Assembly (NCBI GenBank): GCA_947683425.1
Contig: CANTUQ010000348.1
Location: 62,001-126,000, forward strand
DNA: 64,000 nt
Source of the DNA: Excoecaria cochinchinensis
Lineage: Eukaryota > Streptophyta > Magnoliopsida > Malpighiales > Euphorbiaceae
Direction: 5' to 3'
Below, one piece after another: positions 1 through 12,200 of this stretch. Both the position numbers and the translations under genes were made by a program. Below the pieces are notes generated by a model. It saw only the letters and a program-made list of their open reading frames with translations. It had not been told where the DNA came from and searched no databases. Positions within the stretch are counted from its first letter, which is position 1. Each line of letters begins with the position of its first letter.

Positions 1-2377
1 CCGTAAAAATTCGTCAGATCCCGACGAAGCCGATTCTCGATACGTTGTGACCGGCAGGCTTCCAGTAGCTATTCCAATAGAATTTTGCCGAATTATTGGA
101 CTCGGATCCGAAATTCACCACTTTTTACGATTTTTCGATTCTGGTGATTTTCCCTAGGGGTACCCCTAGGGAAATCCGTAAAAATTCGTCAGATCCCGAC
201 GAAGCCGATTCTCGATGCGTTGTGACCGGCAGGCTTCCAGTAGCTATTCCAATCAAGTTTTCCCGAATTATTGGACTCGGATCCGAAATTTCATCACTTT
301 TTACGATTTTTCGATTCTGGTGATTTTCCCTAGGGGTACCCCTAGGGAAATCCGTAAAAATTCGTCAGATCCCGACGAAGCCGATTCTCGATGCGTTGTG
401 ACCGGCAGGCTTCCAGTAGCTATTCCAATCAAGTTTTCCCGAATTATTGGACTCGGATCCGAAATTTCACCACTTTTTTTGATTTTTCGATTCTGGTGAT
501 TTTCCCTAGGGGTAACCCTAGGGAAATCCGTAAAAATTCCGACGAAACCGATTCTCGATGCGTTGTGACCGGCAGGCTTCCAGTAGCTATTCCAATCAAG
601 TTTTCCCGAATTATTGGACTCGGATCCGAAATTTCACCACTTTTTACGATTTTTCGATTCTGGTGATTTTTCCTAGGGGTACCCCTAGGGAAATCCGTAA
701 AAATTCGTAAGATCCCGACGAAGCCGATTCTCGATGCGTTGTGACCGGCAGGCTTCCAATAGCTATTACAATCAAGTTTTCCCAAATTATTGGACTCGGA
801 TCCGAAATTTCACCACTTTTTACGATTTTTCGATTCTGGTGATTTTTCCTAGGGGTACCCCTAGGGAAATCCGTAAAAATTCGTCAGATCCCGACGAAGC
901 CGATTCTCGATGCGTTGTGACCGGCAGGCTTCCAGTAGCTATTCGAATCAAGTTTTCCCGAATTATTGGACTCGGATCCGAAATTTCACCACTTTTTACG
1001 ATTTTTCGATTCTGGTGATTTTTCCTAGGGGTACCCTTAGGGAAATCCGTAAAAATTCGTCAGATCCCGACGAAGCCGATTCTCGATGCGTTGTGACCGG
1101 CAGGCTTCCAGTAGCTATTCGAATCAAGTTTTCCCGAATTATTGGACTCGGATCCGAAATTTCACCACTTTTTACGATTTTTCGATTCTGGTGATTTTCC
1201 CTAGGGGTACCCCTAGGGAAATCCGTAAAAATTCGTCAGATCCCGACGAAGCCGATTCTCGATACGTTGTGACCGGCAGGCTTCCAGTAGCTATTCCAAT
1301 CAAGTTTTCCCGAATTATTGGACTCGGATCCGAAAGTCACCACTTTTTACGATTTTTCGATTCTGGTGATTTTTCCTAGGGGTACCCCTAGGGAAATCCG
1401 TAAAAATTCGTCAGATCCCGACGAAGCCGATTCTCGATGCGTTGTGACCGGCAGGCTTCCAGTAGCTATTCGAATCAAGTTTTCCCGAATTATTGGACTC
1501 GGATCCGAAATTTCACCACTTTTTACGATTTTTCGATTCTGGTGATTTTTCCTAGGGGTACCCTTAGGGAAATCCGTAAAAATTCGTCAGATCCCGACGA
1601 AGCCGATTCTCGATGCGTTGTGACCGGCAGGCTTCCAGTAGCTATTCGAATCAAGTTTTCCCGAATTATTGGACTCGGATCCGAAATTTCACCACTTTTT
1701 ACGATTTTTCGATTCTGGTGATTTTCCCTAGGGGTACCCCTAGGGAAATCCGTAAAAATTCGTCAGATCCCGACGAAGCCGATTCTCGATACGTTGTGAC
1801 CGGCAGGCTTCCAGTAGCTATTCCAATCAAGTTTTCCCGAATTATTGGACTCGGATCCGAAAGTCACCACTTTTTACGATTTTTCGATTCTGCTGATTTT
1901 CCCTAGGGGTACCCCTATGGAAATCCGTAAAAATTCGTCAGATCCCGACGAAGCCGATTCTCGATGCGTTGTGACCGGCAGGCTTCCAGTAGCTATTCCA
2001 ATCAAGTTTTCCCGAATTATTGGACTCGGATCCGAAATTTCACCACTTTTTACGATTTTTCGATTCTGGTGATTTTCCCTAGGGGTACCCCTAGGGAAAT
2101 CCGTAAAAATTCGTCAGATCCCGACGAAGCCGATTCTCGATGCGTTGTGACATTCAGGCTTCCAGTAGCTATTCCAATCAAGTTTTCCCAAATTATTGGA
2201 CTCGGATCCGAAATTTCACCACTTTTTACGATTTTTCGATTCTGGTGATTTTCCCTAGGGGTACCCCTAGGGAAATCCGTAAAAATTCGTCAGATCCCGA
2301 CGAAGCCGATTCTCGATGCGTTGTGACCGGCAGGCTTCCAGTAGCTATTCCAATCAAGTTTTCCCGAATTATTGGAC

Positions 2378-2387
2378 TCGGATCCGA
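2378..2387. repeat. 10 bp palindrome with BamHI-type core (reference example)
   Basis: The motif TCGGATCCGA equals its own reverse complement and occurs once in nearly every monomer, at consensus positions 102-111. Its centre is 56 bp upstream of the centre of the 26 bp palindrome. Variants include CTTGGATCC (for example near 5,370 and 60,340) and TCGAATCC (near 30,188 and 60,000), which weaken the symmetry. Confidence 0.9.
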
Positions 2388-2425
2388 AATTTCACCACTT
2401 TTTACGATTTTTCGATTCTGGTGAT

Positions 2426-2451
2426 TTTCCCTAGGGGTACCCCTAGGGAAA
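2426..2451. repeat. 26 bp perfect palindrome present in most monomers (reference example)
   Basis: The sequence reads the same on both strands over 26 bp. The centre is the KpnI-type hexamer GGTACC, flanked by two AvrII-type CCTAGG hexamers, with TTT at the left end and AAA at the right. Symmetry stops at the next base on each side (T opposite T). It sits at consensus positions 150-175, the junction between adjacent monomers, and recurs throughout the window with scattered one-base variants. It could extrude a cruciform or bind a dimeric protein; neither can be shown from sequence. Confidence 0.95.
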
Positions 2452-3130
2452 TCCGTAAAAATTCGTCAGATCCCGATGAAGCCGATTCTCGATGCGTTGT
2501 GACCGGCAGGCTTCCAGTAGCTATTCCAATCAAGTTTTCCCGAATTATTGGACTCGGATCCGAAATTTCACCACTTTTTACGATTTTTCTATTCTTGTGA
2601 TTTTCCCTAGGGGTACCCCTAGGGAAATCCGTAAAAATTCGTCAGATCCCGACGAAGCCGATTCTCGATGCGTTGTGACCGGCAGGCTTCCAGTAGCTAT
2701 TCCAATCAAGTTTTCCCGAATTATTGGACTCGGATCCGAAATTTCACCACTTTTTACGATTTTTCGATTCTGGTGATTTTCCTTAGGGGTACCCCTAGGA
2801 AAATCCGTAAAAATTCCTCAGATCCCGACGAAGCCGATTCTCGATGCGTTGTGACCGGCAGGCTTCCAGTAACTATTCGAATCAAGTTTTCCCGAATTAT
2901 TGGACTCGGATCCGAAATTTCACCACTTTTTATGATTTTTCGATTCTGGTGATTTTCCCTAGGGGTACCCCTAGGGAAATCCGTAAAAATTCGTCAGATC
3001 CCGACGAAGCCGATTCTCGATACGTTGTGACCGGCAGGCTTCCAGTAGCTATTCCAATCAAGTTTTCCCGAATTATTGGACTCGGATCCGAAATTTCACC
3101 ACTTTTTACGATTTTTCGATTCTGCTGATT

Positions 3131-3154
3131 TTCCATAGGGGTAACCCTATGGAA
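3131..3154. repeat. Palindrome variant with matching changes in both arms
   Basis: In this copy the left arm has C to A and the right arm has G to T at exactly the paired positions. The arms TTCCATAGGG and CCCTATGGAA stay perfectly complementary around a GTAA centre. The centre also carries a C to A change, seen in a few other copies (near 511, 4,373 and 44,217). Elsewhere arm changes are one-sided, for example near 1,917 (right arm only) and 8,941 (left arm only). Confidence 0.9.
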
Positions 3155-6100
3155 ATCCGTAAAAATTCGTCAGATCCCGACGAAGCCGATTCTCGATGCG
3201 TTGTGACCGGCAGGCTTCCAGTAGCTATTCCAATCAAGTTTTCCCGAATTATTGGACTCGGATCCGAAATTGCACCACTTTTTACGATTTTTCGATTCTG
3301 CTGATTTTCCCTAGGGGTACCCCTAGGGAAATCCGTAAAAATTCGTCAGATCCCGACGAAGCCGATTCTCGATGCGTTGTGACCGGCAGGCTTCCAGTAG
3401 CTATTCCAATCAAGTTTTCCCGAATTATTGGACTCGGATCCGAAATTTCACCACTTTTTACGATTTTTCGATTCTGGTGATTTTCCCTAGGGGTACCCCT
3501 AGGGAAATCCGTAAAAATTCGTCAGATCCCGACGAAGCCGATTCTAGATACGTTGTGACCGGCAGGCTTCCAGTAGTTATTCCAATCAAGTTTTCCCGAA
3601 TTATTGGACTCGGATCCGAAATTTCACCACTTTTTACGATTTTTCAATTCTGGTGATTTTCCCTAGGGGTACCCCTAGGGAAATCCGTAAAAATTCGTCA
3701 GATCCCGACGAAACCGATTCTCGATGCGTTGTGACATTCAGGCTTCCAGTAGCTATTCCAATCAAGTTTTCCCGAATTATTGGACTCGGATCCGAAATTT
3801 CACCACTTTTTACGATTTTTCGATTCTGGTGATTTTCCCTAGGGGTACCCCTAGGGAAATCCGTAAAAATTCGTCAGATCCCGACGAAGCCGATTCTCGA
3901 TGCGTTGTGACCGGCAGGCTTCCAGTAGCTATTCCAATCAAGTTTTCCCGAATTATTGGACTCGGATCCGAAATTGCACCACTTTTAACGATTTTTCGAT
4001 TCTGGTGATTTTCCCTAGGGGTACCACTAGGGAAATCCGTAAAAATTCGTCAGATCCCGACGAAGCCGATTCTCGATACGTTGTGACCGGCAGGCTTCCA
4101 GTAGCTATTCCAATCAAGTTTTCCCGAATTATTGGACTCGGATCCGAAATTTCACCACTTTTTACGAGTTTTCAATTCTGGTGATTTTCCCTAGGGGTAC
4201 CCCTAGGGAAATCCGTAAAAATTCGTCAGATCCCGACGAAACCGATTCTCGATGCGTTGTGACATTCAGGCTTCCAGTAGCTATTCCAATCAAGTTTTCC
4301 CGAATTATTGGACTCGGATCCGAAATTTCACCACTTTTTACGATTTTTCGATTCTGCTGATTTTCCCTAGGGGTAACCCTAGGGAAATCCGTAAAAATTC
4401 GTCAGATCCCGACGAAGCCGATTCTCGATGCGTTGTGACCGGCAGGCTTCCAGTAGCTATTCCAATCAAGTTTTCCCGAATTATTGGACTCGGATCCGAA
4501 ATTGCACCACTTTTTACGATTTTTCGATTCTGCTGATTTTCCCTATGGGTACCCCTAGGGAAATCCGTAAAAATTCGTCAGATCCCGACGAAGCCGATTC
4601 TCGATGCGTTGTGACCGGCAGGCTTCCAGTAGCTATTCCAATCAAGTTTTCCCGAATTATTGGACTCGGATCCGAAATTTCACCACTTTTTACGATTTTT
4701 CGATTCTGGTGATTTTCCCTAGGGGTACCCCTAGGGAAATCCGTAAAAATTCGTCAGATCCCGACGAAGCCGATTCTCGATACGTTGTGACCGGCAGGCT
4801 TCCAGTAGCTATTCCAATCAAGTTTTCCCGAATTATTGGACTCGGATCCGAAATTTCACCACTTTTTACGATTTTTCAATTCTGGTGATTTTCCCTAGGG
4901 GTACCCCTAGGGAAATCCGTAAAAATTCGTCAGATCCCGACGAAACCGATTCTCGATACGTTGTGACATTCAGGCTTCCAGTAGCTATTCCAATCAAGTT
5001 TTCCCGAATTATTGGACTCGGATCCGAAATTTCACCACTTTTTACGATTTTTCGATTCTGGTGATTTTCCCTAGGGGTACCCCTAGGGAAATCCGTAAAA
5101 ATTCGTCAGATCCCGACGAAGCCGATTCTCGATGCGTTGTGACCGGCAGGCTTCCAGTAGCTATTCCAATCAAGTTTTCCCGAATTATTGGACTCGGATC
5201 CGAAATTTCACCACTTTTTACGATTTTTCGATTCTGGTGATTTTTCCTAGGGGTACCCCTAGGGAAATCCGTAAAAATTCGTAAGATCCCGACGAAGCCG
5301 ATTCTCGATGCGTTGTGACCGGCAGGCTTCCAGTAGCTATTACAATCAAGTTTTCCCGAATTATTGGACTTGGATCCGAAATTTCACCACTTTTTACGAT
5401 TTTTCGATTCTGGTGATTTTCCTTAGGGGTACCCCTAGGAAAATCCGTAAAAATTCCTCAGATCCCGACGAAGCCGATTCTCGATGCGTTGTGACCGGCA
5501 GGCTTCCAGTAGCTATTCCAATCAAGTTTTCCCGAATTATTGGACTCGGATCCGAAATTTCACCACTTTTTACGATTTTTCGATTCTGGTGATTTTCCCT
5601 AGGGGTACCCCTAGGGAAATCCGTAAAAATTCGTCAGATCCCGACGAAGCCGATTCTCGATGCGTTGTGACCGGCAGGCTTCCAGTAGCTATTCCAATCA
5701 AGTTTTCCCGAATTATTGGACTCGGATCCGAAATTTCACCACTTTTTACGATTTTTCTATTCTGGTGATTTTTACTAGGGGTACTCCTAGGGAAATCCGT
5801 AAAAATTCGTAAGATCCCGACGAAGCCGATTCTCGATGCGTTGTGACCGGCAGGCTTCCAGTAGCTATTACAATCAAGTTTTCCCGAATTATTGGACTCG
5901 GATCCGAAATTTCACCACTTTTTACGATTTTTCGATTCTGGTAATTTTCCTTAGGGGTACCCCTAGGAAAATCCGTAAAAATTCCTCAGATCCCGACGAA
6001 GCCGATTCTCGATGCGTTGTGACCGGCAGGCTTCCAGTAGCTATTCGAATCAAGTTTTCCCGAATTATTGGACTCGGATCCGAAATTTCACCACTTTTTA

Positions 6101-7380
6101 CGATTTTTCGATTCTCGTGATTTTCCCTAGGGGTACCCCTAGGGAAATCCGTAAAAATTCGTAAGATCCCGACGAAGCCGATTCTCGATACGTTGTGACC
6201 GGCAGGCTTCCAGTAGCTATTCCAATCAAGTTTTCCCGAATTATTGGACTCGGATCCGAAATTTCACCACTTTTTACGATTTTTCGATTCTGGTGATTTT
6301 CCCTAGGGGTACCCCTAGGGAAATCCGTAAAAATTCGTCAGATCCCGACGAAGCCGATTCTCGATACGTTGTGACCGGCAGGCTTCTAGTAGCTATTACA
6401 ATCAAGTTTTCCCGAATTATTGGACTCGGATCCGAAATTTCACCACTTTTTACGATTTTTCGATTCTGGTGATTTTCCCTAGGCGTACCCCTAGGGAAAT
6501 CCGTAAAAATTCGTCAGATCCCGACGAAACCGATTCTCGATGCGTTGTGACATTCAGGCTTCCAGTAGCTATTCCAATCAAGTTTTCCCGAATTATTGGA
6601 CTCGGATCCGAAATTTCACCACTTTTTACGATTTTTCGATTCTGGTGATTTTCCCTAGGGGTACCCCTAGGGAAATCCGTAAAAATTCGTCAGATCCCGA
6701 CGAAGCCGATTCTCGATGCGTTGTGACCGGCAGGCTTCCAGTAGCTATTCCAATCAAGTTTTCCCGAATTATTGGACTCGGATCCGAAATTTCACCACTT
6801 TTTACGATTTTTCTATTCTGGTGATTTTTTCTAGGGGTACCCCTAGGGAAATCCGTAAAAATTCGTAAGATCCCGACGAAACCGATTCTCGATGCGTTGT
6901 GACCGGCAGGCTTCCAGTAGCTATTACAATTAAGTTTTCCCGAATTATTGGACTCGGATCCGAAATTTCACCACTTTTTACGATTTTTCGATTCTGGTGA
7001 TTTTCCTTAGGGGTACCCCTAGGAAAATCCGTAAAAATTTCTCAGATCCCGACGAAGCCGATTCTCGATGCGTTGTGACCGGCAGGCTTCCAGTAGCTAT
7101 TCGAATCAAGTTTTCCCGAATTATTGGACTCGGATCCGAAATTTCACCACTTTTTACGATTTTTCGATTCTCGTGATTTTCCCTAGGGGTACCCCTAGGG
7201 AAATCCGTAAAAATTCGTCAGATCCCGACGAAGCCGATTCTCGATACGTTGTGACCGGCAGGCTTCCAGTAGCTATTCCAATCAAGTTTTCCCGAATTAT
7301 TGGACTCGGATCCGAAATTTCACCACTTTTTACGATTTTTCGATTCTGGTGATTTTCCCTAGGGGTACCCCTTGGGAAAT

Positions 7381-9140
7381 CCGTAAAAATTCGTCAGATC
7401 CCGACGAAGCCGATTCTCGATGCGTTGTGACATTCAGGCTTCCAGTAGCTATTCCAATCAAGTTTTCCCGAATTATTGGACTCGGATCCGAAATTTCACC
7501 ACTTTTTACGATTTTTCGATTCTGGTGATTTTCCCTAGGGGTACCCCTAGGGAAATCCGTAAAAATTCGTCAGATCCCGACGAAGCCGATTCTCGATGCG
7601 TTGTGCCCGGCAGGCTTCCAGTAGCTATTCCAATCAAGTTTTCCCGAATTATTGGACTCGGATCCGAAATTTCACCACTTTTTACGATTTTTCGATTCTG
7701 GTGATTTTTCCTAGGGGTACCCCTAGGGAAATCCGTAAAAATTCGTAAGATCCCGACGAAGCCGATTCTCGATGCGTTGTGACCGGCAGGCTTCCAGTAG
7801 CTATTACAATCAAGTTTTCCCGAATTATTGGACTCGGATCCGAAATTTCACCACTTTTTACGATTTTTCGATTCTGGTGATTTTCCTTAGGGGTACCCCT
7901 AGGAAAATCCGTAAAAATTCCTCAGATCCCGACGAAGCCGATTCTCGATGCGTTGTGACCGGCAGGCTTCCAGTAGCTATTCGAATCAAGTTTTCCCGAA
8001 TTATTGGACTCGGATCCGAAATTTCTCCACTTTTTACGATTTTTCGATTCTGCTGATTTTCCCTAGGGGTACCCCTAGGGAAATCCGTAAAAATTCGTCA
8101 GATCCCGACGAAGCCGATTCTCGATGCGTTGTGACCGGCAGGCTTCCAGTAGCTATTCCAATCAAGTTTTCCCGAATTATTGGACTCGGATCCGAAATTT
8201 CACCACTTTTTACGATTTTTCGATTCTGGTGATTTTCCCTAGGGGTACCCCTAGGGAAATCCGTAAAAATTCGTCAGATCCCGACGAAGCCGATTCTCGA
8301 TGCGTTGTGACATTCAGGCTTCCAGTAGCTATTCCAATCAAGTTTTCCCGAATTATTGGACTCGGATCCGAAATTTCACCACTTTTTACGATTTTTCGAT
8401 TCTGGTGATTTTCCCTAGGGGTACCCCTAGGGAAATCCGTAAAAATTCGTCAGATCCCGACGAAGCCGATTCTCGATGCGTTGTGACCGGCAGGCTTCCA
8501 GTAGCTATTCCAATCAAGTTTTCCCGAATTATTGGACTCGGATCCGAAATTTCACCACTTTTTACGATTTTTCGATTCTGGTGATTTTTCCTAGGGGTAC
8601 CCCTAGGGAAATCCGTAAAAATTCGTAAGATCCCGACGAAGCCGATTCTCGATGCGTTGTGACCGGCAGGCTTCCAGTAGCTATTACAATCAAGTTTTCC
8701 CGAATTATTGGACTCGGATCCGAAATTTCACCACTTTTTACGATTTTTCGATTCTGGTGATTTTCCTTAGGGGTACCCCTAGGAAAATCCGTAAAAATTC
8801 CTCAGATCCCGACGAAGCCGATTCTCGATGCGTTGTGACCGGCAGGCTTCCAGTAGCTATTCGAATCAAGTTTTCCCGAATTATTGGACTCGGATCCGAA
8901 ATTTCACCACTTTTTACGATTTTTCGATTCTGCTGATTTTCCATAGGGGTACCCCTAGGGAAATCCGTAAAAATTCGTCAGATCCCGACGAAGCCGATTC
9001 TCGATGCGTTGTGACCGGCAGGCTTCCAGTAGCTATTCCAATCAAGTTTTCCCGAATTATTGGACTCGGATCCGAAATTTCACCACTTTTTACGATTTTT
9101 CGATTCTGGTGATTTTTCCTAGGGGTACCCCTAGGGAAAT
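7381..9140 (+). repeat. Two copies of the 5-monomer (880 bp) HOR, order F-plain-Y-K-plain
   Basis: Monomers starting at 7,381 and 8,261 are both F. Each is followed by a plain copy, a Y copy, a K copy and another plain copy. The unit is 5 x 176 = 880 bp. It can be traced one step earlier from the F copy starting at 6,501, although the fifth monomer there is the GATACG variant. This appears to be the base-level HOR of array A. Confidence 0.88.
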
Positions 9141-9276
9141 CCGTAAAAATTCGTAAGATCCCGACGAAGCCGATTCTCGATGCGTTGTGACCGGCAGGCT
9201 TCCAGTAGCTATTACAATCAAGTTTTCCCGAATTATTGGACTCGGATCCGAAATTTCACCACTTTTTACGATTTTC

Positions 9277-12200
9277 CGATTCTGCTGATTTTCCCTAGGG
9301 GTACCCCTAGGGAAATCCGTAAAAATTCGTCAGATCCCGACGAAGCCGATTCTCGATGCGTTGTGACCGGCAGGCTTCCAGTAGCTATTCGAATCAAGTT
9401 TTCCCGAATTATTGGACTCGGATCCGAAATTTCACCACTTTTTACGATTTTTCGATTCTGCTGATTTTCCCTAGGGGTACCCCTAGGGAAATCCATAAAA
9501 ATTCGTCAGATCCCGACGAAGCCGATTCTCGATGCGTTGTGACCGGCAGGCTTCCAGTAGCTATTCCAATCAAGTTTTCCCGAATTATTGGACTCGGATC
9601 CGAAATTTCACCACTTTTTACGATTTTTCGATTCTGGTGATTTTCCCTAGGGGTACCCCTAGGGAAATCCGTAAAAATTCGTCAGATCCCGACGAAGCCG
9701 ATTCTCGATGCGTTGTGACCGGCAGGCTTCCAGTAGCTATTCCAATCAAGTTTTCCCGAATTATTGGACTCGGATCCGAAATTTCACCACTTTTTACGAT
9801 TTTTCGATTCTGCTGATTTTCCCTAGGGGTACCCCTAGGGAAATCCGTAAAAATTCGTCAGATCCCGACGAAACCGATTCTCGATGCGTTGTGACCGGCA
9901 GGCTTCCAGTAGCTATTCGAATCAAGTTTTCCCGAATTATTGGACTCGGATCCGAAATTTCACCACTTTTTACGATTTTTCGATTCTGCTGATTTTCCCT
10001 AGGGGTACCCCTAGGGAAATCCGTAAAAATTCGTCAGATCCCGACGAAGCCGATTCTCGATGCGTTGTGACATTCAGGCTTCCAGTAGCTACTCCAATCA
10101 AGTTTTCCCGAATTATTGGACTCGGATCCGAAATTTCACCACTTTTTACGATTTTTCGATTCTGGTGATTTTCCCTAGGGGTACCCCTAGGGAAATCCGT
10201 AAAAATTCGTCAGATCCCGACGAAGCCGATTCTCGATGCGTTGTGCCCGGCAGGCTTCCAGTAGCTATTCCAATCAAGTTTTCCCGAATTATTGGACTCG
10301 GATCCGAAATTTCACCACTTTTTACGATTTTTCGATTCTGGTGATTTTTCCTAGGGGTACCCCTAGGGAAATCCGTAAAAATTCGTAAGATCCCGACGAA
10401 GCCGATTCTCGATGCGTTGTGACCGGCAGGCTTCCATTAGCTATTACAATCAAGTTTTCCCGAATTATTGGACTCGGATCCGAAATTTCACCACTTTTTA
10501 CGATTTTTCGATTCTGGTGATTTTCCTTAGGGGTACCCCTAGGAAAATCCGTAAAAATTCCTCAGATCCCGACGAAGCCGATTCTCGATGCGTTGTGACC
10601 GGCAGGCTTCCAGTAGCTATTCGAATCAAGTTTTCCCGAATTATTGGACTCGGATCCGAAATTTCACCACTTTTTACGATTTTTCGATTCTGCTGATTTT
10701 CCCTAGGGGTACCCCTAGGGAAATCCGTAAAAATTCGTCAGATCCCGACGAAGCCGATTCTCGATGCGTTGTGACCGGCAGGCTTCCAGTAGCTATTCCA
10801 ATCAAGTTTTCCCGAATTATTGGACTCGGATCCGAAATTTCACCACTTTTTACGATTTTTCGATTCTGGTGATTTTTCCTAGGGGTACCCCTAGGGAAAT
10901 CCGTAAAAATTCGTAAGATCCCGACGAAGCCGATTCTCGATGCGTTGTGACCGGCAGGCTTCCAGTAGCTATTACAATCAAGTTTTCCCGAATTATTGGA
11001 CTCGGATCCGAAATTTCACCACTTTTTACGATTTTTCGATTCTGCTGATTTTCCCTAGGGGTACCCCTAGGGAAATCCGTAAAAATTCGTCAGATCCCGA
11101 CGAAGCCGATTCTCGATGCGTTGTGACCGGCAAGCTTCCAGTAGCTATTCGAATCAAGTTTTCCCGAATTATTGGACTCGGATCCGAAATTTCACCACTT
11201 TTTACGATTTTTCGATTCTGCTGATTTTCCCTAGGGGTACCCCTAGGGAAATCCGTAAAAATTCGTCAGATCCCGACGAAGCCGATTCTCGATGCGTTGT
11301 GACCGGCAGGCTTCCAGTAGCTATTCCAATCAAGTTTTCCCGAATTATTGGACTCGGATCCGAAATTTCACCACTTTTTACGATTTTTCGATTCTGGTGA
11401 TTTTCCCTAGGGGTACCCCTAGGGAAATCCGTAAAAATTCGTCAGATCCCGACGAAGCCGATTCTCGATGCGTTGTGACCGGCAGGCTTCCAGTAGCTAT
11501 TCCAATCAAGTTTTCCCGAATTATTGGACTCGGATCCGAAATTTCACCACTTTTTACGATTTTTCGATTCTGCTGATTTTCCCTAGGGGTACCCCTAGGG
11601 AAATCCGTAAAAATTCGTCAGATCCCGACGAAGCCGATTCTCGATGCGTTGTGACCGGCAGGCTTCCAGTAGCTATTCGAATCAAGTTTTCCCGAATTAT
11701 TGGACTCGGATCCGAAATTTCACCACTTTTTACGATTTTTCGATTCTGCTGATTTTCCCTAGGGGTACCCCTAGGGAAATCCGTAAAAATTCGTCAGATC
11801 CCGACGAAGCCGATTCTCGATGCGTTGTGACCGGCAGGCTTCCAGTAGCTATTCCAATCAAGTTTTCCCGAATTATTGGACTCGGATCCGAAATTTCACC
11901 ACTTTTTACGATTTTTCGATTCTGGTGATTTTCCTTAGGGGTACCCCTAGGAAAATCCGTAAAAATTCCTCAGATCCCGACGAAGCCGATTCTCGATGCG
12001 TTGTGACTGGCAGGCTTCCAGTAGCTATTCGAATCAAGTTTTCCCGAATTATTGGACTCGGATCCGAAATTTCACCACTTTTTACGATTTTTCGATTCTG
12101 CTGATTTTCCCTAGGGGTACCCCTAGGGAAATCCGTAAAAATTTGTCAGATCCCGACGAAGCCGATTCTCGATGCGTTGTGACCGGCAGGCTTCCAGTAG

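Larger units (their letters stand above)
2277..2452 (+). repeat. Representative full-length monomer (176 bp consensus form)
   Basis: This copy matches the majority base at every position I compared, so it serves as the reference monomer. Hand count gives 44 C and 37 G (46% GC) and 13 CpG dinucleotides against about 9.3 expected from composition. The left third holds a GATCCCGACGAAG segment and the landmark GATGCGTTGTGACCGG. The right half is T-rich, with AAATTT and two T5 tracts about 9-12 bp apart. The unit ends in the 26 bp palindrome. Because 176 is not divisible by 3, an open frame entering the next copy is read in a different frame. Confidence 0.95.

Noticed and set aside
444..785. 113-codon open frame on the - strand
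   Set aside because: Same satellite artefact, extended by local variants around a short monomer.
2277..2310. CENP-B box-like match on the - strand (CTTCGTCGGGATC)
   Set aside because: The 5' half resembles the box start (TTCG), but the required A and the CGGG core are not at the right spacing on either strand.
2426..2451. Rho-independent terminator at the palindrome
   Set aside because: The dyad is strong, but on neither strand is it followed by a T run, and nothing suggests a bacterial genome or transcription unit.
2426..2451. Telomere-like CCCTA/TAGGG motif
   Set aside because: The motif occurs only as part of the palindrome, once in each orientation, with no tandem telomeric repeats.
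5421..5446. K-type palindrome (CCTTAGG left, CCTAGGAAAA right) as a second compensatory arm change
   Set aside because: The left-arm C to T and right-arm G to A changes are not at paired positions, so they weaken the dyad at two places and do not preserve it.
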